Source: Sabellastarte sp. h YS-2021 (taxonomy: Eukaryota; Annelida; Polychaeta; Sabellida; Sabellidae). From it: a DNA stretch of 64,000 nt. The position numbers and the translations under genes are program-made. The notes beneath the pieces are model-generated. The model saw only the letters and a program-made list of their open reading frames with translations, made no database searches and was not told the DNA's origin. Shown piece by piece: positions 11,465 through 22,390 of this stretch (the first letter of the stretch is position 1; the number at the start of each line of letters is the position of its first letter). The stretch spans positions 156,535,609 through 156,599,608 of the forward strand of contig OZ024929.1 of assembly GCA_964017235.1 (NCBI GenBank), in the 5' to 3' direction.

Positions 11465-12624
11465 GAGAGGGAGAAGGAAAGTGGAGATGTGGATGAAAGG
11501 ATTGAGGAAAGGACAGAGGAGGGTACAGAGGAGGGTACACAAGAGACTGAAGAGCGATTGGAACTTACTGAGGAAGCTTGCGAAGAAGAAGAGAGGTGTG
11601 AGGAGGATTTAGAGAGTCACCCGGCAGCCAAGAGAGCCAGGGTCTGTTCAACTTTCACTGACAGCCAAGAAACTGCAATTGTGGAGTTTGTGAAGGAGCA
11701 TCCAGAACTCTACGACAAGGAGCATGCACGTTTCCATGACAGACAGAAGAAGGAGGCTCTCTGGGCAGAAATCTCTGGAGAACTAAAGCTCCAGCCCTTT
11801 GATGTCAGAAGATGGTTCGAATCCCAGCGAATGCGTTATGGCAAACTGTCAAAACTACAATCTGGCCAAGCCCCAAGGGAGATGACCAAGAGACAGTCCT
11901 GGGTCTACCAGCAGATGGGTTCCTTAAGACCCATATCAGACGAAAGGGGGCCAGCGGAAGTTCAGGGTTCGAGGCCAGTCCAAATACCAGCAAGCAGGAC
12001 GAATCTCGTGGGTCTACTACTGATACAGAACACCTCGAGTCCAGTGTCCTCAGGCAGAGTACGAGTCAACCTATGTTCACATCTACACCAGTTTCAACAG
12101 ACTCCAAGATACTCGAGCACTTTGACCAGATGAGGACATTGATCTCAGGTTTCCTGCAGCAGAAGTCAGACAGGCAGCCCTTTTTTGACTACGTGGCATC
12201 AGAGGCTGAAAAGATGACCCAAGAGGAATTTGAGGACCTTAAGAGCAGAATTTTTAGAGATATTGAAAGCATTAAGACCAACCGTAGACATCAACCACTA
12301 GCCAGAAGATCAGCCACTATTACCACGGAGTCCCAGAGGGTCGGGATACTGCCAACAACCACTCAACAGGCGTCTACTTCCACCCAAGCAGCAGCTAGCA
12401 ACAGTTACGTCTACTACATACCAAGTCCCCTTGGCTTTGGCAACCCTCCATCAGTTCTAACTCTACAGGAAGAGGGCAGTAGACACAACTTAAGTGGAAT
12501 ACTAAGCCAGCTACCAGATCTGACATCTTCACAGATCATTGAGCAGCCTCAGCAGCAGCAGCAGCCGCAACTCTTCACTATCACCACTACAGCACCGCCT
12601 CAACAGCAGCAGCCTCCCCAGTAG
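11465..12624 (+). pseudogene. Harbinger Myb/SANT-like (MADF-type) DNA-binding protein, frameshifted
   Basis: The first frame, open after a stop at 11459-11461, has an acidic Glu-rich N-terminus, an RARV basic patch and a helix-turn-helix-like region (FTDSQETAIVEFVKEHPELY, then DRQKKEALWAEISGEL and DVRRWFESQRMRYG). It then reads TKRQSWVYQQMG. The continuation FLKTHIRRKG lies in another frame from about 11918, so a single base is missing around 11914-11918. The second frame continues through a Ser/Thr-rich segment, a helix with LEHFDQMRTLISGFLQQK, a Gln-rich tail and a stop at 12622-12624. No good in-frame ATG precedes the homologous region. In this family the protein partners the transposase encoded convergently at 13162-14409. 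Family assignment is firm; the gene is a pseudogene here. Confidence 0.75.
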
Positions 12625-12689
12625 CCATCCAGTCAGGGCGGGTCTTTGACCTGCCAGGCCCTTTTCAGGGCCACCCAAATATTCCAAAA

Positions 12690-13160
12690 ACAATTATTCA
12701 GCAAGTTATTCCAATTCCCCTCCCAAAACATAACAGTTCAGTACAAATACTTATCACAAAAAAGTCCAACACCTACACCACCCCAAACATGAAACAAATA
12801 ACCCATGGTACCACACATAACCAAAAAAGGCCACATAGAAAAAAATATTAAAATAAACTCCAATATGGCCAATAACCAGCCCATTTTTAGCTTAAAATCC
12901 ATGGGATTGGTTAAAATCTTTAATAAAAAAGTTACAAACACTTACATCATCCCTAGAGTTAAAAGGCATTATCACATACTTACCAACTCACAAACACACA
13001 AACCCAATACCAAACCTAACCCCCAACTAAACAACACACAAACCAAATACCAAACCTAACCACCAACCCACAAACACACAAACCAAATACCAAACAAAAC
13101 CACCAACCAAGAAACAGACAAACCCAATAGCAAACAGAACCCAAACCAAATAACTGACAA
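12690..13160. repeat. A+C-rich tandem linker between convergent Harbinger genes
   Basis: The top strand is almost free of G and T, and motifs such as ACCAAATACCAAAC and CACAAACACACAAACC recur with roughly 40-bp spacing from 12975 to 13125. It separates the 3' ends of the two convergent Harbinger genes and has no coding sense. Confidence 0.6.
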
Positions 13161-13161
13161 A

Positions 13162-14409
13162 CTATTTTGCAAACATAACCCCCATCATTGTAAAGAAAAC
13201 CAGTTTGGTGACCACATCCCTGACTGTTTCTGGGGGTAATTCAATAGTAGTCAACATCACTCTGAATCTTGAGACCAGGATGCCAAAAGCATTCTCAACA
13301 ACTCTCCTGGCCCTTGATATTCTGTAGTTGGCAATCCTTTCCTCTCTGGTTAACATCCTTCTGCCATAGGGTTTCATCAGCCAGGTCTTCAGGGCAAAGG
13401 CATCATCTGCCAAAATGAAGTAGGGGACATCTCTACCACCCTGTGTTATAGGAGCTGGGTCAGGGAAGCCTATCCTGCCATCCTCAATCCTCCTCTTCAG
13501 CTGACAGACATTAAATATCTGGATATCTGAGCAAGATCCAGCTGTACCCACATCCACCCATCTGAACTTGTACTGTCCATCTACCAAGGCCAACATTACT
13601 ATGGAAAAGAACCCCTTGTAGTTGTGGTACAGGGCTCCAGAGTTCTTGGGTTTCTTCAGGACCACATGCTTGCCATCAAGGGCACCCAGGGCATGTGGAA
13701 CATTCCACCTGATCCTGAATTCCCTTTCCAGTTCTTTCCACTCATCTGGAGTAGTAGGACATCTGAGGTACTCTCTGGTGAAATCATCCTGGATGGCCCT
13801 GCAGACCTCTGGTAGAAACTTGGAAATGGTGGATCTGCCAACCCTGAACTGACAGGATAATGATGTGTATGACTCTCCAGTGGCCAGATATCTGATGGTG
13901 AGGGCTAACTTCTCCCCAACACTGATTGGAGCTCTGTAGTTGGTGGCCTGCCTGGCTAGACGTGGTTCCAGTCTGGTCTTTATCATTTCAAAGAATTCTG
14001 GGGTCATCCTCATGTGTCTCCTTGGTACAACCTGGCTATGTCCCTTGATTAACGCTAACTGCCTTGCTTTATGTTTAGATGCACCTTAGAGTCCATCAGT
14101 GATGGAGATTAAGCGCTATAAAAGTCCACATTAGATTAGATTAGTTGGTGAATCCTGGAATGTCTGTGGCATACAGTTCAGCCATAATGTTGTGGTAGGC
14201 CCCCTCTCCTCTCTCTACAGTAGCCATGGCCTGACCCACATGTTGTGCCTTCTTCTAGGTCTCTGTATGGCTGGTGGTGGTGGTGGAGGTGCTGGTGGTG
14301 GTTGCTGTGGTCGACGTAGAAATAGCAAATACATCATTATTTGTAACTGAATAAAAACTAAAAAAGCCCTAAGTTGTTGCTGAAGCTGTCTTCCATTAAA
14401 AGGTGGCAT
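13162..14409 (-). pseudogene. Harbinger DDE transposase, N-terminus broken
   Basis: The intact part (14013 down to 13162, 283 codons) carries a helix-turn-helix (KLALTIRYLATGESYTSLSC, FRVGRSTISKFLPEVC) and the DDE_Tnp_4 catalytic core. Catalytic Asp are seen in GALDGKHV (about residue 115), GSCSDIQIF (about 160) and FILADDAFAL (about 201), with the Glu in RRVVENAFGIL (about 240). Upstream, 14409-14215 encodes a Pro-rich leader ending RRRHNMWVRPWLL, the conserved start of this family. It then loses frame, and RGEGAYHNIMAELYATDIPG follows in another frame. A LINE/SINE tail at 14050-14143 next interrupts the protein. The core is intact but the N-terminus is cut twice, so the copy is probably dead. 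A degraded relative lies at 20030-21880. Confidence 0.85.
14050..14143 (+). mobile_element. L2-like LINE/SINE 3' tail inserted in the Harbinger transposase
   Basis: The segment CTTAGAGTCCATCAGTGATG, then GAGATTAAGCGCTATAAAAG, ending in ATTAGATTAGATTAG, matches the 3' end of the LINE at 39814-40816 in reverse complement. It interrupts the transposase frame between the GAYHNIMAELYATDIPG segment and the MRMTPEFFEM segment. The 5' boundary near 14050 is approximate. Confidence 0.65.
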
Positions 14410-14504
14410 CCTGCTGTGTTGCTATCATTAAGTAATGATAATTAGATCATAGATAGATATATATATATCCAGAAAATCCAGGTTTTCTGCAAAACAAGAA
14501 TTGG

Positions 14505-14835
14505 CCACAATGGTCTCGGGAAGACTGAGGAGGCCTGAGGACGCCGAGACTTAATCGAGGGTTAGTCGGGGCTTAGTCCCAGGAGGCCTGAGGCGTCCTG
14601 GGACCCAGTCGGTATGTGTACGACAGGATCTTGGTTGAAACCGACCAGAAAACTGGCTTAATCGGTTCTTAGGGGGCCTCCTCAGGCTTCAAGAGGCCGA
14701 TCTGTACTTAATCCCAGGCTTTGATACCGATTCAGTATTCCCGTCCATTTTACCATTTTCTTCACCGACTGTCCACGATTAAGGGTCGCGGACAGGATCG
14801 GGCCTTAGTCCTTTGGTGGAACAGGGGCATTAACC
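14505..14835. repeat. G+C-rich segment with internal direct repeats
   Basis: AGGAGGCCTGAGG occurs at 14530 and again at 14581, and TTAATC / TTAGTC with GAGG motifs recur through to 14810. The composition is clearly higher in G+C than both flanks. It may be a subterminal region of the neighbouring Harbinger element or a separate non-autonomous transposon; no terminal inverted repeats were confirmed. Confidence 0.35.
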
Positions 14836-14839
14836 AATA

Positions 14840-17800
14840 GCAAGACCAACTTTAAAAAATACAATATATTAAACTGTTTTTGTGGAGATAAACAAGGCGC
14901 ATAGCCTCTCTCAAACTAGTAAAAACTAAACAGAAAAATATAATCACATTTTGGGGACATCTAAATGTTTCAAGAGCTTTTTACCTAAGCTAGCCCCAAA
15001 TCAAAAGTAAATACGACCACATCTACAGTGGCTATCTCCCATCCTAGGACCAATGATTATGAAGATATGAGGCCTTTTTGGTAGGATGACACAAATTGAC
15101 CTTGGGGTGGGGGTTCAAAGAAGAAAACTGTTACTTAAAAACATTCACAGGACACAATTTCTTATAAGTGGTTCTGAAATTCCAAACCCCTAGGATCAAT
15201 GATAAATGAAATATAAGACATTTTAAATCTTTTTAATGTGATGAGCCCCATTGAAATTAGAATGTGATGTGGTGGTCACTGGTTTTTAAAAGGAGACGAC
15301 ATTACTTGGAAGCAAGCTCTCTTAGCCATATATAAATTTAGGGATAAACATTCTCTCCAAATTAGGTGAAGATATATTCATAAGTGAATGAGATATAAAA
15401 AAGTATGTAAAAGGTGTGATATTTTTAGCATTGATTACCCAACTTGATATTCAATGGGTTAGAGGTCAAATTCGACACTTGAAAAGATTCACAGGGCATG
15501 ACTTCCAAGAACATATTTTCAAATTTCGAACTACTAGGATCAATAATAAGGAAGATAAATAATGATAACCAGTATGATGATCCACTTGACCTAGATACAG
15601 GGCTCAAAGTTTAAATTCAACTCTTGGAAAAAGATTTGCAGGCTATGATTTTTTTCAACCAGTTGTTTCACATTCTGTACCTCTAACTAAAGAGGTTTTC
15701 CTAGCCTTAAACATTTTGTGAGAATGATAATGAAACTAGTTGCAATATTTTAAGTTTCTTTAATATTTTAAGAACATCTTAATAATTAACAAGCAGACAT
15801 GTTTTATAGCCATACTCATTTTCTAAAAATTTGGTGACTATATCTCCATAAACGAATGAGATATATAGGTTAAAATGTGAAGAATGGATGCACCAGTGCA
15901 CATTTTGGGCACCAACTCGCGGCAGGGAACAAGCCAATGCATTTTTTCATTCTTTTAGTTATTTTAAACTCCTATAAAGAATTATATACTGTTATGTTAA
16001 TAATGATTTTCAAGTTTTACCAACATTTATATATTATTTCAAACCAGTGTTGTTTTAATTTTTCTGTATATACAATGACACATTGTTGTATACCAGTTAA
16101 CATCTCTTGGTCACTACTTTACATAAAATAGCCTTTATACTATATTCATTCTTTTTGATTTTAGTGAAAATGTTATCCAGAGTGCCATTTACATGAGAAA
16201 AATGATCTTGAGAAAACAATGTTTTCTTTTGTTACAATTTTTTCTAAATAGATAGATATATCTTTAGCATTTAATTGCAACATATTTAGTAACTTTTACT
16301 GTTTTAAAAGAAACCAAAAACCATGTTGTACAAGTTGAAGTTTCTGAAGTGTAGTTAGATTACTCATAATATAGATTAGGGTTGCATAGAAGAATATATG
16401 TCTAGTAACTTAATTGCAATTAAAAGACTATATTGGACACTTGACTAATAGCAGCTAAATAATTAGCTAATTATATCAGAGGATTAAGTTGGTGCAGCCA
16501 CATCTTAAGATAGAAGCCACCTCTGAGTTTAATAATCAACCAATCTCAAGCCATATGGTCACTGACCAGTACTGGATACTAGGGGATTAAGTTAATGCAG
16601 CCACAACTCAAGATGATGCGCAGTTCTCAAGATGTTTGCGACAACTCACCCCCGCGAGTTGGCAGAAGGAGCAACTCTAGTTGTGCCCTACCGCGAATTG
16701 GCACCCAACACACACATGTACGCTTGGAAAAGTACTTTGGCTGGCGGGAGATAATAAAATCCCTCACAAAACAGGCCACCATCAGACCTTCTCAGCTAGT
16801 CTTGAACCCTGACACATCCTTACATAAGTTAAAGTCCCTTACTCCCAAGAAATAAAAATGTAGAGCTTCTTCAAATAATATTTTATAAAACTCCACATAT
16901 GATTTCTCCAAAATTCTATTGCTCTTTTATTTGTCATTTAATTATTCATTTGTCATTTAAATGCGCCCAACAGTCTGGGTGCAACCAGGGCCTACAAGTT
17001 ACCTGGCGACCATTAATGTAACACTGATTTCCTTCCATGGGGGCTGATTGGGTCCAGGGTACACTGGATCCTGCCACCTGTACTGGCTCATCCGGGTCTA
17101 AAGGGCACTTGGGATGATACACCTCACTTTTGAAAGTGGGGGGTGGGGGGTGAGGGGTGGGGGGCATCATATCTTGTGGTCCCCACACTTTTTGACATTG
17201 TAAACCCATGATATTTGATATATTTTGGAAATTTTTTTAAGAAATTCACACTATTGGGGTAAAATATATTTTAAGATTAACTTTCAAACTATTTTAAACA
17301 GTTGAATCAAATACAACTTAAATTTATGAAAAATATAAATTTAAGCATATAATATTGAGACACATGTCCATGTAATTCAAAGTACAATGAGATATTGATG
17401 TGGTAGCCACTTTGTATTTAAAATATGTTGGTAAATTTATGAGTGATGTCACAACCTTGACTGTTGCTGGGGACTTTACAATTTCATTGCATTGTGTATT
17501 AGGTAACTGAGCCATAAGAGCTTGTGGTCTTGAAAGTGTGTTAGTGTCCCAACTATAATATATATAATTTTAAGAAATATTGAGTTTTGACAAAAAGGCC
17601 TGTCAGACAGCACTACAACTAGAGTGGTAAGGGTTTGTATCCTGAGCAGTTTCCTATCTACATTTTCTTTTGCAAAGATGGATACATTAAATTAAAGGTC
17701 TTTATGGTATTTTAATTACATGAAAGAGTTTTTTGAGGGGATGCTTTTGATGGCTGAGGGATTATCTATAACCAAACTGAAGTGTGCATACCTTGGTTAC

Positions 17801-18600
17801 ATTTAGTGTCAATTTCTGGGAGATGATTGTAATTGGATCTTTGAGTATTATAATGATGGAAACAAGAATATGATTCATAAATCCCAATCATGCTACTGTT
17901 GCCACCACATAGATATGTTTTGGCATGTAATAACTGAGAAAATATTTTACCTAGAAATTTTAAATTTGTCATCTGGGCAACATAAATAACAATGAAAGAT
18001 CAAAATATAGGTCATCAAAATATAAATGCATTTATATACCACTTTATTCTTGTTTCTTTCTAAAGCTTTAGGCAAAAACTGCATGGCTTGTTATTCAGTT
18101 CTACATCCATAGTGCATCCATTTTTTGCAAGAGGGAAATGGTCATTGATGCAATGAGTTTGGGTATGTTGTTCCTGGTCCGAGTGGCTGTTTTCATGGGA
18201 TGCCAAATCCAGTCATTCTGTAGGCCAATCACATCGATTGCATTTCATTGTCCAAGCCTCCTAATATGTTTTAACACAATAACCCATTGTCACTATCAAT
18301 GTTCGACTTAAAACCAAGGTTAATAACTTATTTTTAAAACACTTTATTCCCATAAATATATAGTAATTTTTAAATACAACAAGTGTTAAAGTACAGGGTT
18401 TTATGTCTCATTCAATAGCCAGAATCATACAGGGATAGGCCCTCACATTGCCACATGTGGGATTTGAATTCTATGATTAGATGTCGAATACAACTTTAAC
18501 AAACTTTTATACAGTTTAGGTTTGACTATTTGCAGGTTAGTGTGGATCCAGAATGAGTATGAGTTTGGGGACCCTATGGCCTAATGAAGGTCTTCTATGA
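14840..18600. other. No supportable gene
   Basis: Mostly A+T-rich sequence. A G-rich strand-biased tract lies at 17136-17163. CACCAACTCGCGGCAGGG at 15909 and CCCGCGAGTTGGCAGAAGG near 16652 are partly inverted relatives, hinting at a repeat. A minus-strand frame at 17209-16946 contains several Cys and Pro residues but has no family I recognise. Confidence 0.35.
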
Positions 18601-18608
18601 GCAATTTT

Positions 18609-19474
18609 TACCCCACAGCCCTAAAGGGCTTTCGGGGTATTGTTTTCATCCATGGTGTCTGGATGGGCTGGCGGGCATTCGGGCGGACATTTGGGTGGGC
18701 GGTCAGCGGGAAAAAGTTTGTCCGGGCTGTATCTCAGAAACTGTAAGGGACATTGCTAAGGGGGTGCAGGTGTACAACATCATGGTGTGATCTTGCTTGA
18801 CCTTTGACCTTGCTGTAGAGACCTTCACCTATAAAATCTTGTCTTGGGCTATATCTCGGAAACAGTAAGGTGCAGGAAGTTGATACTTTGTAGGGACATC
18901 GATTGGGGTTTGTAGCTGTGCTTTGTCATGGTGTGACCTTGATTTGACCTTTATCTTGTCATAGTGACCATGAGTTTTAAAATCTTGTCTGGGTTATATC
19001 TTCGATTCAATAAGGTGTAGAAGGTTGACACTTGGTAGGGACATTGGTTGAGGGTGTAGGTGTGCATCATGGTGTGACCTTTAACTAAAGTGTGTTCACC
19101 TGCCATATTTGAGACATCTTTCTCTTATGACAAATATATATGGATTGCAGTAACTGATTATTATATCCACTTTTACATAATTCTGCTTTTTCCATTAATA
19201 GCTATTCTCCAATTAATAAATTTTACAGCTTTATAATTTTTAGTGTACTGATTAATGCTGTCATCTTGCTATTGTTTAATACTTTTACATGCATTTTCTT
19301 TTTCTTGAATGTTATTTTCTCTACTTAAACATGATTTGGAGCTTTATATAACTGACACTGCTCTGAAAGTATCCTGATCTTTGAGTACTGTTTCACTACT
19401 TCTGTATCTCATGGTGTTGAAAACTATTTCTCCAGGCTATGGGGTAAGGACATCTCTGATGCTATTTTCTAGTT
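18609..19474 (+). mobile_element. Hairpin-headed tandem-core element, family A, short copy
   Basis: It starts with TACCCCACAGCC and a hairpin (GGGCTTTCGGGGT pairs back). It then has a G+C-rich patch, about three degenerate copies of the 146-bp core unit (TATATCTCGGAAAC type), and the same tail as the copy at 43722. The tail ends with GGCTATGGGGTA (the head in reverse complement with one mismatch), the short hairpin CATCTCTGATG and CTAGTT at 19469-19474. There is no coding frame. I infer a non-autonomous Helentron/Helitron-like element. Confidence 0.6.
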
Positions 19475-20029
19475 TCTGAATGCCCACACCCTCCAACTGC
19501 TTCCTGAATTTTGCCTATGTCAACTTGCAAGTTGGAATTTGATCATTTTGTGTTTCATCATGCTAGTGTTTTTAAGTAAAATTAACCATTGAATTTTTTT
19601 TGTATTTTCTCAATGATACAGTAACTTCTGTTAGTGTAAAAGTTTGTTATTTATTCATGTAAGATTCAGTTAAGATTAAAGACATATTCTTCAAATTAAT
19701 TTGCAGTTTATGCCCACTTTACCTTTGTTCTTTAGGACTCCAAAACCCCCAAAATTACAAAAATATTTACATTTTCAGTTAACACCCCTTGACTCTGTGA
19801 GAATGGTATAACTTCTACCTGTGTCATAAGTTAACACAACCACTGAGTTTAACTTTGGCCCTCCCACTTTTCATATGCTTTCTACGCTACTGTTAGTCAT
19901 GCCTGTAAAATTTTAGTAGCAGGGCCTAACTGTCCGAACTAACCATATATGATATCCAGGTTGAATGTATGCAAGCCAAAATTTTCTGTGAGATGGTGAA
20001 CATTTTGCAAGATAGACTACAGAGGAGCA
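19475..20029. other. No recognisable feature
   Basis: A+T-rich sequence between the family A element and the Harbinger relic, with no supported feature. Confidence 0.4.
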
Positions 20030-21880
20030 GAACCTGGTTCCGAGACCCCTGGATGTGGGACTGAAACTGGCACTGGTCCTAAGACTCCTTGCCACTTGGG
20101 AATCAGCACTAAAAGTCTGGCGTTCGACTTAAGTGTGGGGAGCTCCAGTGAGACAAAGATGATGAGGGAGATCTGCCAGGTGATTATTTTTCTGAGCTCC
20201 CTGGATGTGGGACTGAAACTGCCACTTGTCCTAAGATTCCTTGCCAATTGGGATTCAACTAGAAGTCTGGCATTCAATTTTAGGGTGGGATGCTCCATTG
20301 AGACAAATATGATGAGAGAGATCTTCTAGGTGATTATTGATGAGTATGAAGAGGAACAGTGAAGTTGCCCGACAGTGTCCCAGTAAACATTAGAAACATT
20401 TTTAAATGGTTTAAACATTTACAAAACATTTTTAAAACCTATCTTAAGGTTTTGTAAACATTTCCAAGTAAACGTTTACGCTGTAATGTTTAAAAACATT
20501 TTATAAACATTCTATATACAAATCTTTTTATTGAAAATGTTTATTAAACGTTTATAAAATAACTCAAGAAGCTAGGTTTGACTGGAAACATTTTTTAAAC
20601 ATTTATAAAAGGGCTAAAGAAATGAAGGTTATGCTAGAAATGTTTTTTAAACATTCGCCATGAAGTGTTTTATAAACAATGCACATAAAATGTTTAAAAA
20701 ACATTGTTGATCAAATATTTTAAAAACATTCTGTCAAAAACGTTTTTTAAACCCATATTTTTATAATGCTTATTAAACCTTCACCTTCAAGCATGTCCAA
20801 ACAAAGATGGCGGTGAGCAATAACAGGGGATTTTAGAGGACTTTGTCAAAAATTGCCCAAAATGAAATAAGAATTGAATGGGGCACAATTTTTAAGCAAC
20901 TATCTTACGATTTTAGACATAAAAATAATATTTAAATAATATTTTTATGTCTTTATATTTTTTAAGTGAGCAACCTTATAAAGATATTAAATTTGACCTC
21001 TGACTCCATTATTATTATTCAGACAATAATATGTTTATTTGTAACGTTTTTCTAACATTTAACATTAAACGTGTAATAAACGGTTTACATAAAATGTTTT
21101 AAAAACATTTTATTATAAATGGTTTTCGTACCCATCATTTTTAAACCTTTGCCAAACGTTTCCTATCAAACAAAACCCAAAAATGTTTACTGGGGTAGAG
21201 GGCTGAAGAGAGGCAGAAGGTGTTTGTCAGCAGATGGAATGGGCATTTTATGCGAAGCTTGATGCCATCAGATATCCCAGAAAAGTGTAAAGTACATTTT
21301 TCAAATGTAAGAGCTTTGAATCTATAGTAGTAGATCCCAACTAGTGCTTCTTCTGGATGAACGTGGACAGCGATGGTTCCTGGTCTAACTCACAGATTTT
21401 CCAGCAGTGCAGCCTGAGGGATAAGATTGGAAACAACTTCATTTGATTCTTACCACACCAAAGAATCAGTGACAACAGACCTCCCCTGTTTGCTTCATCT
21501 TGGCATATGATGCATTTTTCCTAAAGCCCTGTCTAATAAAACTGTTCTCTTGACGGGGCCTGACTCAAGAGCATAAAACAGTTAGTAGAGGAAGGAGGGT
21601 GGTTATGAATGTTTTTGAGAGTCTCGCCAATCTGTAGTAGATGCCCCTGTCCATCATACAACAACAGCTAAAGTTGACTGCCACAATCACCATGGCATAT
21701 TGTGTGCTGGACCGTATATCTTGAGGAAAATGTGGCAAACTGGTGTTTGTCGAGCACACTACAGAGCCACAATTACTACAAGAAGAGGACCATGCCTTAG
21801 ATAGGTGTAACCCAACAAGAGAAGCCAAAGACCATGGGGGGGGGATTTCAACAATAAGGGGACAATGACCTGGCAAGCAG
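20030..21880 (+). pseudogene. Harbinger transposase relic, internally duplicated and split by a MITE
   Basis: The frame around 20046-20200 reads LKLALVLRLLATWES, then AFDLSVGSSSETK and REICQVII, which parallels the helix-turn-helix of the transposase at 13162. The same segment occurs a second time at about 20207-20335 (LKLPLVLRFLANWDS), a tandem duplication inside the gene. It continues into DEYEEEQ, where a MITE (20379-21194) interrupts. After the MITE come REAEGVCQQMEW-like, NVDSDGSWSNSQIFQQCSL (around 21360-21420) and a remnant of the Glu block, VVMNVFESLANL (around 21600-21635). Many stops and frameshifts are present. It is a dead Harbinger transposase. Confidence 0.7.
20379..21194. mobile_element. 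TIR MITE built of AAACATTTTTAAA motifs
   Basis: The left end CCCAGTAAACAT and right end ATGTTTACTGGG are inverted repeats. The interior is a run of degenerate AAACATTTTTAAAACATT-type units. It sits inside a Harbinger transposase relic, between the codons for DEYEEEQ and the next conserved block, so it inserted after that gene arrived. A fragment with the same end (CCCAGTAAACATCTTGGGAT) lies at 32065. Confidence 0.65.
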
Positions 21881-21894
21881 TATGAAAGATGGTA

Positions 21895-22390
21895 AACTAT
21901 TGGTCCTAGATTTTTTTTGGTTATTTTTTTTTTTTAAATCTTATTTATTTTTTTGGAGGGGGTGGGGTGGATAGGGTTGATCCTTTTTGTTTAAACTTTA
22001 ACAATTGGGGTTCTTTTAACTAAAACTTGCACACACTAGGGGTCTAATAACTGTAAGGTTTTAAAAGTTGGCGTCAATTATCTTTAACTGTTTAAATGGT
22101 TTTAATTTTCATTTGTGTATTGGCCAAGTGTTAGGATTTATAACTTATAATATTTTTCAAACATGTGTCATTAAACATTTATGAAATGGTATATAAAATT
22201 TTTTAGATAGTGTTCTATTAAAAGGTTTCATACCCATCATTCTTGAAATTAATTAAACATTTGAAATCAAACGTTTGTAACCATTAGAAATACTTCCTTG
22301 GAGTTGAAGGTTTCTGTTTCACTTTTGTACCATGAGTTAACAGAAGGCTGAACCTTTCAGTGTTGTTTGCAGCATTTGTTGATATTGCAT
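21895..22390. other. No supportable gene
   Basis: T-rich and G-rich simple tracts at 21910-21970, followed by sequence loosely like the interior of the MITE at 20379 (ACATTTATGAAATGG, AAACGTTTGTAACC). No gene. Confidence 0.4.

Larger units (their letters stand above)
11400..14440. mobile_element. Harbinger (PIF/Harbinger) DNA transposon, broken
   Basis: Two convergent genes define the element: a Myb/MADF-like DNA-binding protein on the plus strand (11465-12624) and a DDE transposase on the minus strand (13162-14409), separated by an A+C-rich linker. This two-gene layout is the known Harbinger design, in which the Myb-like partner brings the transposase to the ends. Ends are approximate; I could not find convincing terminal inverted repeats. 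Both genes are damaged, so this copy should be inactive. Confidence 0.7.

Noticed and set aside
16946..17209. Minus-strand Cys/Pro-containing frame as a host exon
   Set aside because: A weak acceptor-like pyrimidine tract and a possible donor exist, but no family similarity or partner exon was seen.
21565..21876. Minus-strand 103-codon frame
   Set aside because: The plus strand here encodes the decayed end of a Harbinger transposase; the minus frame is a shadow.
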